The notes below the pieces were generated by a model. The model was not told the origin of the DNA. It saw only the letters and a program-made list of their open reading frames with translations, and made no database searches. A DNA stretch of 64,000 nt from Aliiroseovarius sp. F47248L. Its GTDB lineage: Bacteria; Pseudomonadota; Alphaproteobacteria; Rhodobacterales; Rhodobacteraceae. The first letter of the stretch is position 1. Every line of letters begins with the position of its first letter. The position numbers were made by a program, and so were the translations under genes. Location: contig NZ_JALKBF010000001.1 in assembly GCF_023016085.1 (NCBI RefSeq), forward strand, positions 2,656,501-2,720,500, read 5' to 3'. This document shows positions 55,094-62,720 of this stretch, piece by piece.

Positions 55094-55588
55094 CTATTGA
55101 TCTTGTCGCACGATGTTGGTGACAAGCACATCATGGACAACTGCGCCCAATATACTGGTCGCCACTTCACGCAACGCTCGGCGTAAATTGGTCAGACGGC
55201 TTGTTTGTGTAAAAACACCATCAAAGCCGCCAGTATTGGCGTGGTTGAACATGACCTGCAAAAATTCATCACGCAGCTTCGGCTCGCGCTGGTAAACGGC
55301 TTCGCGATTTCCTGTAGAGACCTCAAGGCTAAGCGACAGAACGACAAGCGCCGTCACCTTCTCATCGTTTACGATCGGGATCACGAACTGATTGTTTATT
55401 TTAACAAATTCACTGTCCACATCCGCATGGGCAATCACGTCGGGGTCTGACTGACTATCATCCTCGCCGCCGACATCTCCGCACGGGTTTACTATTTCTG
55501 GCGCAGGTGGCGGTTTCAGGAAATACCCGGCGCCACCCCCTGCCGCCAACCCGATCAAAGCCAGCACTATCGGAAATATTTTTCCCAT
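55094..55588 (-). CDS. fliL: Flagellar basal body protein FliL
   Basis: A 164-residue single-span membrane protein. The N-terminal helix IFPIVLALIGLAAGGGAGYF is followed by an acidic linker (GGEDDSQSDPDV) and the FliL domain with FVKINNQFVIPIVND, LSLSLEVSTGN and LRDEFLQVMFNHANTGGF. FliL surrounds the stator and aids torque. It is the last gene of the flgB-fliL operon on this side and marks the left edge of the flagellar cluster. Confidence 0.92.
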   Translation of the reverse strand: MGKIFPIVLALIGLAAGGGAGYFLKPPPAPEIVNPCGDVGGEDDSQSDPDVIAHADVDSEFVKINNQFVIPIVNDEKVTALVVLSLSLEVSTGNREAVYQREPKLRDEFLQVMFNHANTGGFDGVFTQTSRLTNLRRALREVATSILGAVVHDVLVTNIVRQDQ

Positions 55589-55597
55589 GTCGCCCCC

Positions 55598-56326
55598 TTA
55601 GAACGGCAGGATGATGTCGGTGACCTGCTGGCCGTATCGAGGCTGCTGAACGTCACTTATCTGGCCACGCCCACCATAGGAAATCCGCGCCGATGCAATC
55701 TTGTCATACGAGATTTCATTCTGGCGCGAGATATCTTCGGGCCGTACGAAGCCTGTGACCAACAGCTCGCGCAGTTCGAAGTTCACGCGCACCTCTTGCG
55801 TGCCCTGAATCTTCAGAACACCATTGGGCAGGGTACCAATCACTGTCGCAGCGACACGCAACTCAAGCTTCTCATTCCGTTTCACGGACCCGTTGCCGTT
55901 GGACGCACTGCTGGATGACAGCGACACTGCATTTCCCATCGACGCACCATCAGGCAGATCTTTGTCGATGGATTGCGGCAGGCCGAAAAAATTGGGCACT
56001 CCCATCTCCTCGGACCCGGAACGTGCACGCTTTGAACTGTTTGAAAATTCGGCGCGATCGTCAATTTCGATGACGACGGTCAGAATGTCCCCGGCCTGCT
56101 GCGCCCGCCGGTCACCCAACAGCGATTGGCGCCCACCGCTCCACAGTGATGCCCGCACCGGAGAACTTTTCGCAGGTGCCGTGCGCGGCAGGGCCGACGC
56201 GCTCATCGCAACATGTTCCGCGCTCATTTCCACCGGGTTCAAATCCGGTGCCTTTCCGACATTCTTCATACGAGTGCATGCGGAAACAACGATCGAAGTG
56301 ATCAACAAGATTGTAACAGGACGCAT
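55598..56326 (-). CDS. flgH: Flagellar L-ring protein FlgH
   Basis: A 242-residue outer-membrane lipoprotein. The start at 56326 follows AAGGGA and gives the lipoprotein signal MRPVTILLITSIVVSAC with the lipidated Cys17. The conserved FlgH portion includes LWSGGRQSLLGDRRAQQAGDILTVVIE and VRPEDISRQNEISYDKIASARISYGGRG. It forms the ring in the outer membrane around the rod. An earlier in-frame start would hide the signal peptide. Confidence 0.94.
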   Translation of the reverse strand: MRPVTILLITSIVVSACTRMKNVGKAPDLNPVEMSAEHVAMSASALPRTAPAKSSPVRASLWSGGRQSLLGDRRAQQAGDILTVVIEIDDRAEFSNSSKRARSGSEEMGVPNFFGLPQSIDKDLPDGASMGNAVSLSSSSASNGNGSVKRNEKLELRVAATVIGTLPNGVLKIQGTQEVRVNFELRELLVTGFVRPEDISRQNEISYDKIASARISYGGRGQISDVQQPRYGQQVTDIILPF

Positions 56327-56342
56327 GGAAAATCCCTTGATT

Positions 56343-56774
56343 TCAATTACGTGTGTATGAGACAGACACCGTTCCATCCGCCTGAACAGAGCCGGTAACA
56401 GTGGTGCGTGATGACAGGTTCAGGATGCGGACCCGGTCGCCGATACCTGCCCGGCCAAGACTGCGACCTTCGGCCAGAATGGTCAGCGGACCCGACACAT
56501 AGGCCAGCGTCACGATCTGATTGCGTTCGACCAGCGCGGGCGGACCGACATCGTTCACCAACACGGGGCGACCTGCATACAACACGACGCGCGCTTCCTG
56601 CCCAACTACGTCTTCGATGAACTGAAAGCCACCGGGCATATCCGACGCGACAAGTTTCAGATCCTGCACCGTGACGACCGCATTGGCTCGTATGTTACGT
56701 GCGGCCACAACAGTATCGGCCAACGCCATGGTGGTTGAGGAAAGAAGCAGAAAAAGGCTGAACAGCACTCGCAT
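56343..56774 (-). CDS. flgA: Flagellar P-ring assembly chaperone FlgA
   Basis: A 143-residue periplasmic protein with a signal peptide (VLFSLFLLLSSTTMALA) and a SAF-type domain, seen in ARNIRANAVVTVQDLKLVA and AGRPVLVNDVGPPALVERNQIVTL. It helps assembly of the FlgI P ring. Its ATG shares one base with the flgG stop; a GTG one codon earlier is possible. flgI itself is not in the window. Confidence 0.92.
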   Translation of the reverse strand: MRVLFSLFLLLSSTTMALADTVVAARNIRANAVVTVQDLKLVASDMPGGFQFIEDVVGQEARVVLYAGRPVLVNDVGPPALVERNQIVTLAYVSGPLTILAEGRSLGRAGIGDRVRILNLSSRTTVTGSVQADGTVSVSYTRN

Positions 56775-57559
56775 CACCGCACCTGCGTCGTTGCCGCAAG
56801 CATTTGGTCGGCGGCGGTGATGACCTTCGAATTCAGCTCGTACCCGCGTTGCGCTGCGATCAGTTCGGTGATCTCGCGTACAGCATCAACCGAGCTGTTC
56901 TCCAGATAACCCTGGCGCAGGGTACCCCGCCCATCTTCACCCGGCGCTCCGACGAATGCGGGACCAGAGGCAGGTGTTTCGCGAAACAGGTTCGATCCAA
57001 TTGCTTCAAGCCCCTTTTCGTTCGTGAATCCCGCAAGTGTAAAAGCGCCCAAAAGCTCTGGTTCGACCGCGTCTTCGAAATAGGCGTAAACCTCGCCATC
57101 TGCGTTGATCGAGATGGATCTCGCATCACTGGGAACAGTGATCTCAGGCGCGACCGCATAACCATCCGAGGTCACGATCAAGCCGTCGCCGGACAGCTTC
57201 AAACCGCCATCTCGCGTGTAACCGGATCCACCCGAGGGCAACGTCACCTCGAAATAGCCCTTGCCTTCGATGGCGATGTCCAGGTTGCCATTAGTTTGCG
57301 ACAGCGTGCCTTGTTGCACCAGCATCGACACGGATGTTGGGCGCACACCCAAACCCAGTTGAATCCCTGTGGGCAACGCGGTGCCGTCCGAGGCGCTTAT
57401 CGTGCCTGCCCGGGCCATCTGTTGGTAATGCAGGTCAGCAAATTCGGCCCTCCGCGCGTTGTATCCGGTCGTGGACATGTTGGCGAGGTTGTTCGAGATC
57501 GTTTCGACCCGCATTTGTTGCGCCAACATACCTGTAGCTGCGATGTTTAATGCACGCAT
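56774..57559 (-). CDS. flgG: Flagellar distal rod protein FlgG
   Basis: A 261-residue rod protein. The N-terminal MRALNIAATGMLAQQMRVETISNNLANMSTTGYNARRAEF (quoted in shorter parts: LNIAATGMLAQQMRVE, ISNNLANMSTTGYN) and C-terminal YLENSSVDAVREITELIAAQ and RGYELNSKVITAADQML form the axial coiled coil. Length is normal for FlgG and distinguishes it from FlgF. Confidence 0.95.
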   Translation of the reverse strand: MRALNIAATGMLAQQMRVETISNNLANMSTTGYNARRAEFADLHYQQMARAGTISASDGTALPTGIQLGLGVRPTSVSMLVQQGTLSQTNGNLDIAIEGKGYFEVTLPSGGSGYTRDGGLKLSGDGLIVTSDGYAVAPEITVPSDARSISINADGEVYAYFEDAVEPELLGAFTLAGFTNEKGLEAIGSNLFRETPASGPAFVGAPGEDGRGTLRQGYLENSSVDAVREITELIAAQRGYELNSKVITAADQMLAATTQVR

Positions 57560-57570
57560 AGAGAACCCCT

Positions 57571-58290
57571 TTATCCGGCGACGGTTTTCAGGACGGAACG
57601 GATACGCTCGTCCTCTTTTTCAAGAAACTTCTGGCCCAGCTCATAGCTGCGCTGAACTTCGATCATGCGGGCCACTTCGGAGATCGGATCGACATTCGAC
57701 CCCTCCACATAGCCCTGCAATATCGCAGTATCGTCCAGCACTGTTTCCACTCCACCGGGTGCCTCAAACCGGACGCCATCGCGGTGCAGAAGATCGTTCT
57801 GGTCCGTAGGAGTATAAAGCCCGATTTGTGCCACAGCCCTACCATCAATTGACAATGTTCCATCTGCGGCCACAGAAACTGTTTGGGCATCTGGCGGAAC
57901 AAAGACAGGCGCCCCACCACCATCCAGAAGCCGATACCCATCGGGTGTGGATAATTCACCCTCAGCCGATGGCGTAAATGATCCGGCGCGCGTCAAGAAC
58001 TGACCCTCGGATCCGTCAAGCAGGAAGAACCCCACCCCCTCGATCGCAAAATCGAATGAACCGCCGGTTTGGGTCAGCGCCCCTTGTTGAAGGTCAAGCG
58101 CCCGCGTGTTCGCCATCGCCATGGAAAGTGACGGATCACCCGGTGCCAGCGCGTGGATATATTCCGAGAACACAACACCTTCGCGCCGAAAGCCGGTGGT
58201 CGACGCGTTGGCAATGTTGTTCGCAACGCTCTGCATCTCGCGCATCAAGCCCGATTGGCGGGTCAGCGACGTATAGCCGATATTGTCCAT
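57571..58290 (-). CDS. flgF: Flagellar proximal rod protein FlgF
   Basis: A 239-residue rod protein. The start at 58290, MDNIGYTSLTRQSGLMREMQ, is chosen over a far longer open frame that runs through fliQ and has no family similarity. SVANNIANASTTGFRREGVVF and GYVEGSNVDPISEVARMIEV are the axial-protein ends. It lies between fliQ and flgG in the flgB operon. Confidence 0.93.
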   Translation of the reverse strand: MDNIGYTSLTRQSGLMREMQSVANNIANASTTGFRREGVVFSEYIHALAPGDPSLSMAMANTRALDLQQGALTQTGGSFDFAIEGVGFFLLDGSEGQFLTRAGSFTPSAEGELSTPDGYRLLDGGGAPVFVPPDAQTVSVAADGTLSIDGRAVAQIGLYTPTDQNDLLHRDGVRFEAPGGVETVLDDTAILQGYVEGSNVDPISEVARMIEVQRSYELGQKFLEKEDERIRSVLKTVAG

Positions 58291-58292
58291 GC

Positions 58293-58562
58293 CTATCCCC
58301 CTACAATCAGCGGGATCACCCGCAGTTGAAAGAATCCGACAAGGGTTTCGGTCATGAACCCCATGCTGGCCCAGAACACCACAAGGATCGCAATCAGTTT
58401 TGGAACGAAGGTCAGCGTCATTTCCTGGATTGAGGTCAGCGCCTGGAACAGCCCGACGATCAGACCTGACAGCAGCGCCACGGTCAGGATCGGCAGCGAG
58501 ATCATCACCGCAATCCAAAGACCCGCGCGCAATGTGTCGTAAAAGATAATCTCATCCATCAT
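58293..58562 (-). CDS. fliQ: Flagellar export apparatus protein FliQ
   Basis: An 89-residue membrane protein with two helices (LWIAVMISLPILTVALLSGLIVGLF and LIAILVVFWASMGFM regions) and the conserved LFQALTSIQEMTLTFVPK between. FliQ forms part of the FliPQR export gate. fliP and fliR are not in the window. The ATG shares one base with the fliE stop (TGATG). Confidence 0.94.
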   Translation of the reverse strand: MMDEIIFYDTLRAGLWIAVMISLPILTVALLSGLIVGLFQALTSIQEMTLTFVPKLIAILVVFWASMGFMTETLVGFFQLRVIPLIVGG

Positions 58563-58852
58563 CAGATCGGCATCCTCAGAATTTCCTGATAGGCCTCGAC
58601 GACCTTGTCCCGCACCGTCACAGCGGTTTCGACTGCCAGTTCGGTCTGCGCCAACGCCTGGACCAGTGCGTGCGGGTCTGCGTTGCCCGACAGCGCGGCC
58701 ATCGCGGTTTTTTCACCCTGCTGGATAGTCTCGGCAAAGCTGTTGGCAGCCGTCGCAAACGGGTTCGTGCTTTGTTCATTCTGCGGCGCTGGCGTCGCAG
58801 CCTGTCGCGACGCGGCATACTGCTGGGCGGCAAGAGTTGATCTGATATCCAT
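58562..58852 (-). CDS. fliE: Flagellar hook-basal body protein FliE
   Basis: A 96-residue export-gate adaptor that joins the MS ring and export gate to the rod. The C-terminal part NADPHALVQALAQTELAVETAVTVRDKVVEAYQEILRMPI is typical (seen as DPHALVQALAQTELAVET and VEAYQEILRMPI). It is translationally coupled to fliQ and lies 11 bases behind flgC. Confidence 0.93.
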   Translation of the reverse strand: MDIRSTLAAQQYAASRQAATPAPQNEQSTNPFATAANSFAETIQQGEKTAMAALSGNADPHALVQALAQTELAVETAVTVRDKVVEAYQEILRMPI

Positions 58853-58863
58853 GGCGCAAAATC

Positions 58864-59256
58864 CTATCGGCGCAGAAGGTCAAGCAGACTGCGCGACATC
58901 TGTCGGGCCTGATCGAACATCTTGAGGTTGGCTTCGTAACTGCGTTGTGCTTCACGGGCGTCCGCAATCTCAATCACAAGATCGACGTTCGATCCTTGAT
59001 AGTGTCCGGTTTCGTCCGACATCGGGTGCGCCGGGTCATAAATGGCAGGAAGGGCTGTCTGATCCAGTGTCACCCGCCCCGACCGCACGGCACCGGTGGC
59101 TTGCCCACCGTCCATCACCGCTTCGAAACTGGCCAACTTACGGCGGTATCCGGGCGTATCGGCGTTGGCGATATTTTCCGACACATGACGCAGGCGGTTT
59201 GCCTGGCTTTGCATACCGGATGCGGCAGCGGCAACTGAAGATTTCAGGTCATTCAT
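58864..59256 (-). CDS. flgC: Flagellar proximal rod protein FlgC
   Basis: A 130-residue rod protein. LRHVSENIANADTPGYRRK at the N-terminus and SNVDLVIEIADAREAQRSYEANLKMF at the C-terminus (in part) are the axial helices. It follows flgB by 11 bases, the usual flgB-flgC-fliE order. Confidence 0.94.
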   Translation of the reverse strand: MNDLKSSVAAAASGMQSQANRLRHVSENIANADTPGYRRKLASFEAVMDGGQATGAVRSGRVTLDQTALPAIYDPAHPMSDETGHYQGSNVDLVIEIADAREAQRSYEANLKMFDQARQMSRSLLDLLRR

Positions 59257-59267
59257 CTCGCGTCACC

Positions 59268-59657
59268 TCACCTGCGGGCCAGCGCTGTGCGCATGATGCC
59301 CAGCGAGGTTTTATAGACGGTCAGGGCAAGATCATGATCGCGTTTTGCCTCGGCGGCGGCCATCATCTCAGTCTCTAATGCGACCGAGTTGCCGTTGGGC
59401 GACATCGCCCCTGCACGATACACCGCCTGCTGTTCAGGATCAGGTCGTCCTGACGACCCGTTCAAGTGACCGACACGTGTGGCGTGCATTGCGGTGCCAC
59501 TATCGTCGCGAATTGTGTCCGCAAATGACGCAATATCCTTGGCGCGGTAACCGGGTGTGTCGGCATTCGCAACGTTCCGCGCGATGACCGATTGGCGGGC
59601 GGCAGCGTGTTGCGCCAGCCCCACGGCTTTGGTCAGGATACTCATTTTTTCAAACAT
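59268..59657 (-). CDS. flgB: Flagellar proximal rod protein FlgB
   Basis: A 129-residue rod protein. The start at 59657 follows GGGAGAAG; a longer open frame upstream runs antisense into fliI and is rejected. SVIARNVANADTPGYRAKDI and ETEMMAAAEAKRDHDLALTVY are the conserved ends. It is the first gene of the long flgBC-fliE-fliQ-flgFGAH-fliL operon and diverges from fliI. Confidence 0.94.
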   Translation of the reverse strand: MFEKMSILTKAVGLAQHAAARQSVIARNVANADTPGYRAKDIASFADTIRDDSGTAMHATRVGHLNGSSGRPDPEQQAVYRAGAMSPNGNSVALETEMMAAAEAKRDHDLALTVYKTSLGIMRTALARR

Positions 59658-59742
59658 CGGGGCTTCTCCCTCGATTGGCTTCAACCAAGGCTTAACCCCG
59701 ATTCCTTTAAAAACAGTTTCAGCAATTGATTGGAGATAACGC
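59658..59742. promoter_or_regulatory. Divergent flgB / fliI promoter region
   Basis: An 85-base gap that must hold promoters for the flgB operon and for fliI. GGAG lies six bases before the GTG start of fliI. No sigma-28 or sigma-54 consensus could be assigned by eye. Confidence 0.55.
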
Positions 59743-61062
59743 GTGACCCAGATCGGATTTGAACAATTGACCGCCGAAGTTTCTTCTGTACGCACCGTCT
59801 GTGATGTCGGGCGTATTGTTGAAATTGGCCGGGGCACTGTGCGGGTGCGCGGCTTGTCATCGGTCGCGGCGCAAGCTGATCTTGTCGATATTCGCCCCAG
59901 AACCGGGCGCCCGCGTATGGGTGAAATCCTGAACTTGAGCACCGATACCGTGACGATTCTTCCCGATGGGGATGTTGAAGGGTTGCAGATTGGGGATCAG
60001 GTTGTTCTGCAAGGGCGTGCCGAGATTGCGCCCGACGACAGTTGGATTGGACGTGTGATCGATCCCATGGGGCAGGCGATGGATGGACGGCCGATACTAC
60101 GAGGCACTCGAGCCACCCCGCTGCGCGGGCAACCCGCGAACCCGACCGAGCGTCGTGCACTTGGTGCACGGTTGGAAACAGGACTTGCGGCCTTTAACAC
60201 GTTTCTGCCCATCGTACGTGGGCAGCGGATCGGTTTGTTTGCCGGGTCTGGTGTCGGCAAGTCGACATTGCTGGCAAAACTCGCACTTGGCGTGCAGGCT
60301 GATGTTGTGGTGATCGCGCTGATTGGTGAACGTGGGCGCGAGGTACGGGAGTTTGTTGATCGGGTGTTGGGGCCGGAGGGGATGAAGCGTGCTGTCGTGG
60401 TCGCGGCAACTTCAGATCAGTCGCCCATGATCCGACGCCGGTGCGGTTGGGCTGCGATGACCGTGGCCGAACACTTCCGCGATCAAGGCTTGCACGTACT
60501 GCTACTGACCGACAGCATCACCCGTTACGCCGAAGCGCACCGCGAAATCGCACTTGCGGCGGGCGAAGGTGGAAATCTACGGGGATTTCCCCCATCCACC
60601 GCTCAGCAAATCACTACACTGTGCGAGCGGGCTGGGCCGGGCGCTGGCATGGCCGGCGACATCACCGCCGTTTTTTCGGTTCTTGTGGCCGGTTCGGATA
60701 TGGAGGAGCCCGTCGCCGACATTCTGCGCGGCGTGTTGGACGGGCATGTCGTCTTGGATCGCAACATTGCAGAACGAGGCCGCTTTCCAGCAATAGATTT
60801 GCTGCGCTCGGTATCAAGAGCGCTACCAGAAGCCGCAACAGATGACGAAAACGCCTTGATCTCTCAAGGGCGCAAACTGCTGGGGCAATACAGCAAATCA
60901 GAAATGATGATCCAGTCCGGCCTTTATACCGCCGGATCTGACCCCGTTTTGGATCAGGCGATCGCAGCTTGGCCTGACCTCGATGCCTTTCTGACTCAGG
61001 CGGAAACAAAAAACAGCTCTGCCAGCTTTCAGCGCCTTGCGGCGTGTATGGCACCCAGATGA
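59743..61062 (+). CDS. fliI: Flagellum-specific ATPase FliI
   Basis: A 439-residue ATPase of the type III export apparatus. The GTG start is supported by GGAG upstream. The Walker A motif is GLFAGSGVGKSTLLAKLA, Walker B lies in LHVLLLTDSITRYAEAHREIALAAGE, and ERGRFPAIDLLRSVSR is conserved in FliI. It is on the strand opposite to the other flagellar genes and stands alone: the usual partners fliH and fliJ are not next to it. It converges with the DUF1217 gene after 20 bases. Confidence 0.95.
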   Translation: MTQIGFEQLTAEVSSVRTVCDVGRIVEIGRGTVRVRGLSSVAAQADLVDIRPRTGRPRMGEILNLSTDTVTILPDGDVEGLQIGDQVVLQGRAEIAPDDSWIGRVIDPMGQAMDGRPILRGTRATPLRGQPANPTERRALGARLETGLAAFNTFLPIVRGQRIGLFAGSGVGKSTLLAKLALGVQADVVVIALIGERGREVREFVDRVLGPEGMKRAVVVAATSDQSPMIRRRCGWAAMTVAEHFRDQGLHVLLLTDSITRYAEAHREIALAAGEGGNLRGFPPSTAQQITTLCERAGPGAGMAGDITAVFSVLVAGSDMEEPVADILRGVLDGHVVLDRNIAERGRFPAIDLLRSVSRALPEAATDDENALISQGRKLLGQYSKSEMMIQSGLYTAGSDPVLDQAIAAWPDLDAFLTQAETKNSSASFQRLAACMAPR

Positions 61063-61082
61063 GGCCTGATCTGCACAAGGGG

Positions 61083-61877
61083 CTAAATCGTCTGAAGCAG
61101 GCTTAATGCAATCGCGCCACTAGACATCGACGCGGTGCCGGATGCGATCTGAGATCGCACGAGGAAAAGCCGATTTAGCTCGTCGACTTTACCCTGATCC
61201 GCAAACTGATCGACAGTGCTGCCACCAAGATATTGGTCGGCTTTGTCACGGAAGGTTTCCAGCTGTTGATCGATATCGACGGTCCCGAACGCGCTGGGCA
61301 AGCCGAAGGCTGTCTGAAACACTTCGCGCAACGGTGGATTGCCCATGATCTTGAACCATTTCGTATCATCTGAGCCAGATCCGTTCACGATATCAGACAG
61401 TTGATGATCCAATGTCATGGCCAGCCGCATGTTTGCATCTTGCTCACCCACCGCAGTTTCAAACTGCTTTTGTCGGTAGGCATCAGCTATTCGGGATCCG
61501 AAATCTGAGATCTGCGTGCGCGGTATGTCGTAGTCACCGAATCCGAAATCCTTGGCAAACTCCAGATATCGTTTGTCGGACAGTTTGTTGGCAAGGTCGC
61601 CGGTGTCCAGAGTGCCATCGTCCAGCACTTTTTTTATGAAATAGGTGTTATTGATATCGTCGTCCAACCCATAGGCACCCAATGCGACACGCATTAGACG
61701 ATGATCACTGATCAGATCTTTACTTGTTTGGACCGCCCCTATCTTTTCTTCGAAGTACTGTGTGTCTCGCTGGATTGCAGGCGAAGCATTAAATGCCGCC
61801 TGTTGCGCGACCCGTGTGCGCTGCAGAAACGCCCAACCCGCCGCGCCGCCCATAGGTATGACGGGTTGATAGCTCAT
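61083..61877 (-). CDS. DUF1217-family protein of the flagellar cluster
   Basis: A 264-residue, largely helical protein. The segments FEEKIGAVQTSKDLISDHRLMRVALGAYGL and YFIKKVLDDGTLDTGDLANKLSDKRYLEFAKDFGF (partly quoted: SDHRLMRVALGAYGL, LSDKRYLEFAKDFGFG) are the DUF1217 hallmark found in flagellar loci of alphaproteobacteria. No signal peptide. It overlaps flbT by four bases, which suggests a role in flagellin control or filament assembly, but no function is established that I know of. Confidence 0.85.
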   Translation of the reverse strand: MSYQPVIPMGGAAGWAFLQRTRVAQQAAFNASPAIQRDTQYFEEKIGAVQTSKDLISDHRLMRVALGAYGLDDDINNTYFIKKVLDDGTLDTGDLANKLSDKRYLEFAKDFGFGDYDIPRTQISDFGSRIADAYRQKQFETAVGEQDANMRLAMTLDHQLSDIVNGSGSDDTKWFKIMGNPPLREVFQTAFGLPSAFGTVDIDQQLETFRDKADQYLGGSTVDQFADQGKVDELNRLFLVRSQIASGTASMSSGAIALSLLQTI

Positions 61878-62278
61878 GAAAGGCGTGCGCCTAGCAGGCG
61901 TTCCTCGCGCGGCAACAAAGCGCGCAATTGTTTAAGTGCAAGGTAGTGCTGATCCTCAAGCACAGCCGATGTCGCCAAGGAAAGCAGATCGCGGCTGTCC
62001 ACGTCCGTCAAAACTTGGCTCAACTGCTCGATCCCGCGCAAAAGCTGCAAGCGGGCATCGTCTTTGGAGACATCACCTGACAGAACAAGCTGCGCGATGT
62101 AGCAAACCCTGCGAACCGGCGTATTGGCATCTTCCGGGTGGATCGCATCCCGCAGTCGCAGGATGTTGGCATCAGGCGTGACGATGGAGAGGCGCGACCG
62201 GCGATCGCCGTTCTCGATCACCGCTCCGTTGATCAAAACACGTTCTTTCGGGCTAAGCTTCAGAACAAGACCACTCAC
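61874..62278 (-). CDS. flbT: Flagellin post-transcriptional regulator FlbT
   Basis: A 134-residue FlbT. LKLSPKERVLINGAVIENGD at the N-terminus is diagnostic. In Caulobacter FlbT binds the flagellin mRNA leader and destabilises it, in concert with FlaF. The gene overlaps flaF and the DUF1217 gene by four bases each, so the three are translated together downstream of flagellin. Confidence 0.94.
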   Translation of the reverse strand: MSGLVLKLSPKERVLINGAVIENGDRRSRLSIVTPDANILRLRDAIHPEDANTPVRRVCYIAQLVLSGDVSKDDARLQLLRGIEQLSQVLTDVDSRDLLSLATSAVLEDQHYLALKQLRALLPREERLLGARLS

Positions 62279-62646
62279 GACGCACCTCCAGACTGGCGCA
62301 ATCCACGCATAATGGCTGTGTTCACATCAACGAGAACGGAAACATCTTCACCCTCGGACAGAATTTTTCGGCTATGATCGGCCGTAAACTCAGCCAGGAA
62401 AAAAATGCGTGCCCGCAATTCGTTGGGCAGAGCATTGCCATCATCTGCGACATCCGCGGCAAGCAAAGTCCATAGACGGCGGTTTTCATGAAGAGCTGCG
62501 GCCAGATTGGCGAAGCCTGTGGAAGGAGCCCGGCTCAATTGGTGTGTGACCTTTGCGAATGCATCGTATTCTATTCCGCGAGATGTGCCCAACGGTGCGC
62601 GGGAGGATGTGTTGTAGGCCGTTTTGGCCAAGGTGACTGCGTTCAC
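62275..62646 (-). CDS. flaF: Flagellin secretion regulator FlaF
   Basis: A 123-residue FlaF. A GTG start at 62646 is chosen: AGGAAGG lies eight bases upstream and the protein then begins with the family N-terminus (V/M)NAVTLAKTAYNTSS; the longer frame adds 18 non-conserved residues. LAAALHENRRLWTLLAADVA and LPNELRARIFFLAEFTADHS are typical. FlaF favours flagellin synthesis and opposes FlbT in Caulobacter. Confidence 0.92.
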   Translation of the reverse strand: MNAVTLAKTAYNTSSRAPLGTSRGIEYDAFAKVTHQLSRAPSTGFANLAAALHENRRLWTLLAADVADDGNALPNELRARIFFLAEFTADHSRKILSEGEDVSVLVDVNTAIMRGLRQSGGAS

Positions 62647-62689
62647 GGGGATATCCTTCCTGTGACGGGTAATGTGCGAAGGGTAGGAT

Positions 62690-62712
62690 GAGGGCGCCAT
62701 TTTGGCGCCCTC
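62690..62712. terminator. Stem-loop behind the flagellin gene
   Basis: A perfect 9-bp stem GAGGGCGCC / GGCGCCCTC with a five-base loop begins nine bases after the flagellin stop. It lacks a T tract, so it may be an mRNA 3' end stabiliser or a partial terminator that reduces reading into flaF-flbT. Confidence 0.65.
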
Positions 62713-62720
62713 AAGTCAGA

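Noticed and set aside
58291..58518. 76-residue N-terminal extension of flgF
   Set aside because: It lies wholly within fliQ in another frame; FlgF similarity starts at 58290.
59658..59942. N-terminal extension of flgB into fliI
   Set aside because: The open frame continues antisense to fliI, but FlgB similarity and a ribosome-binding site begin only at 59657.
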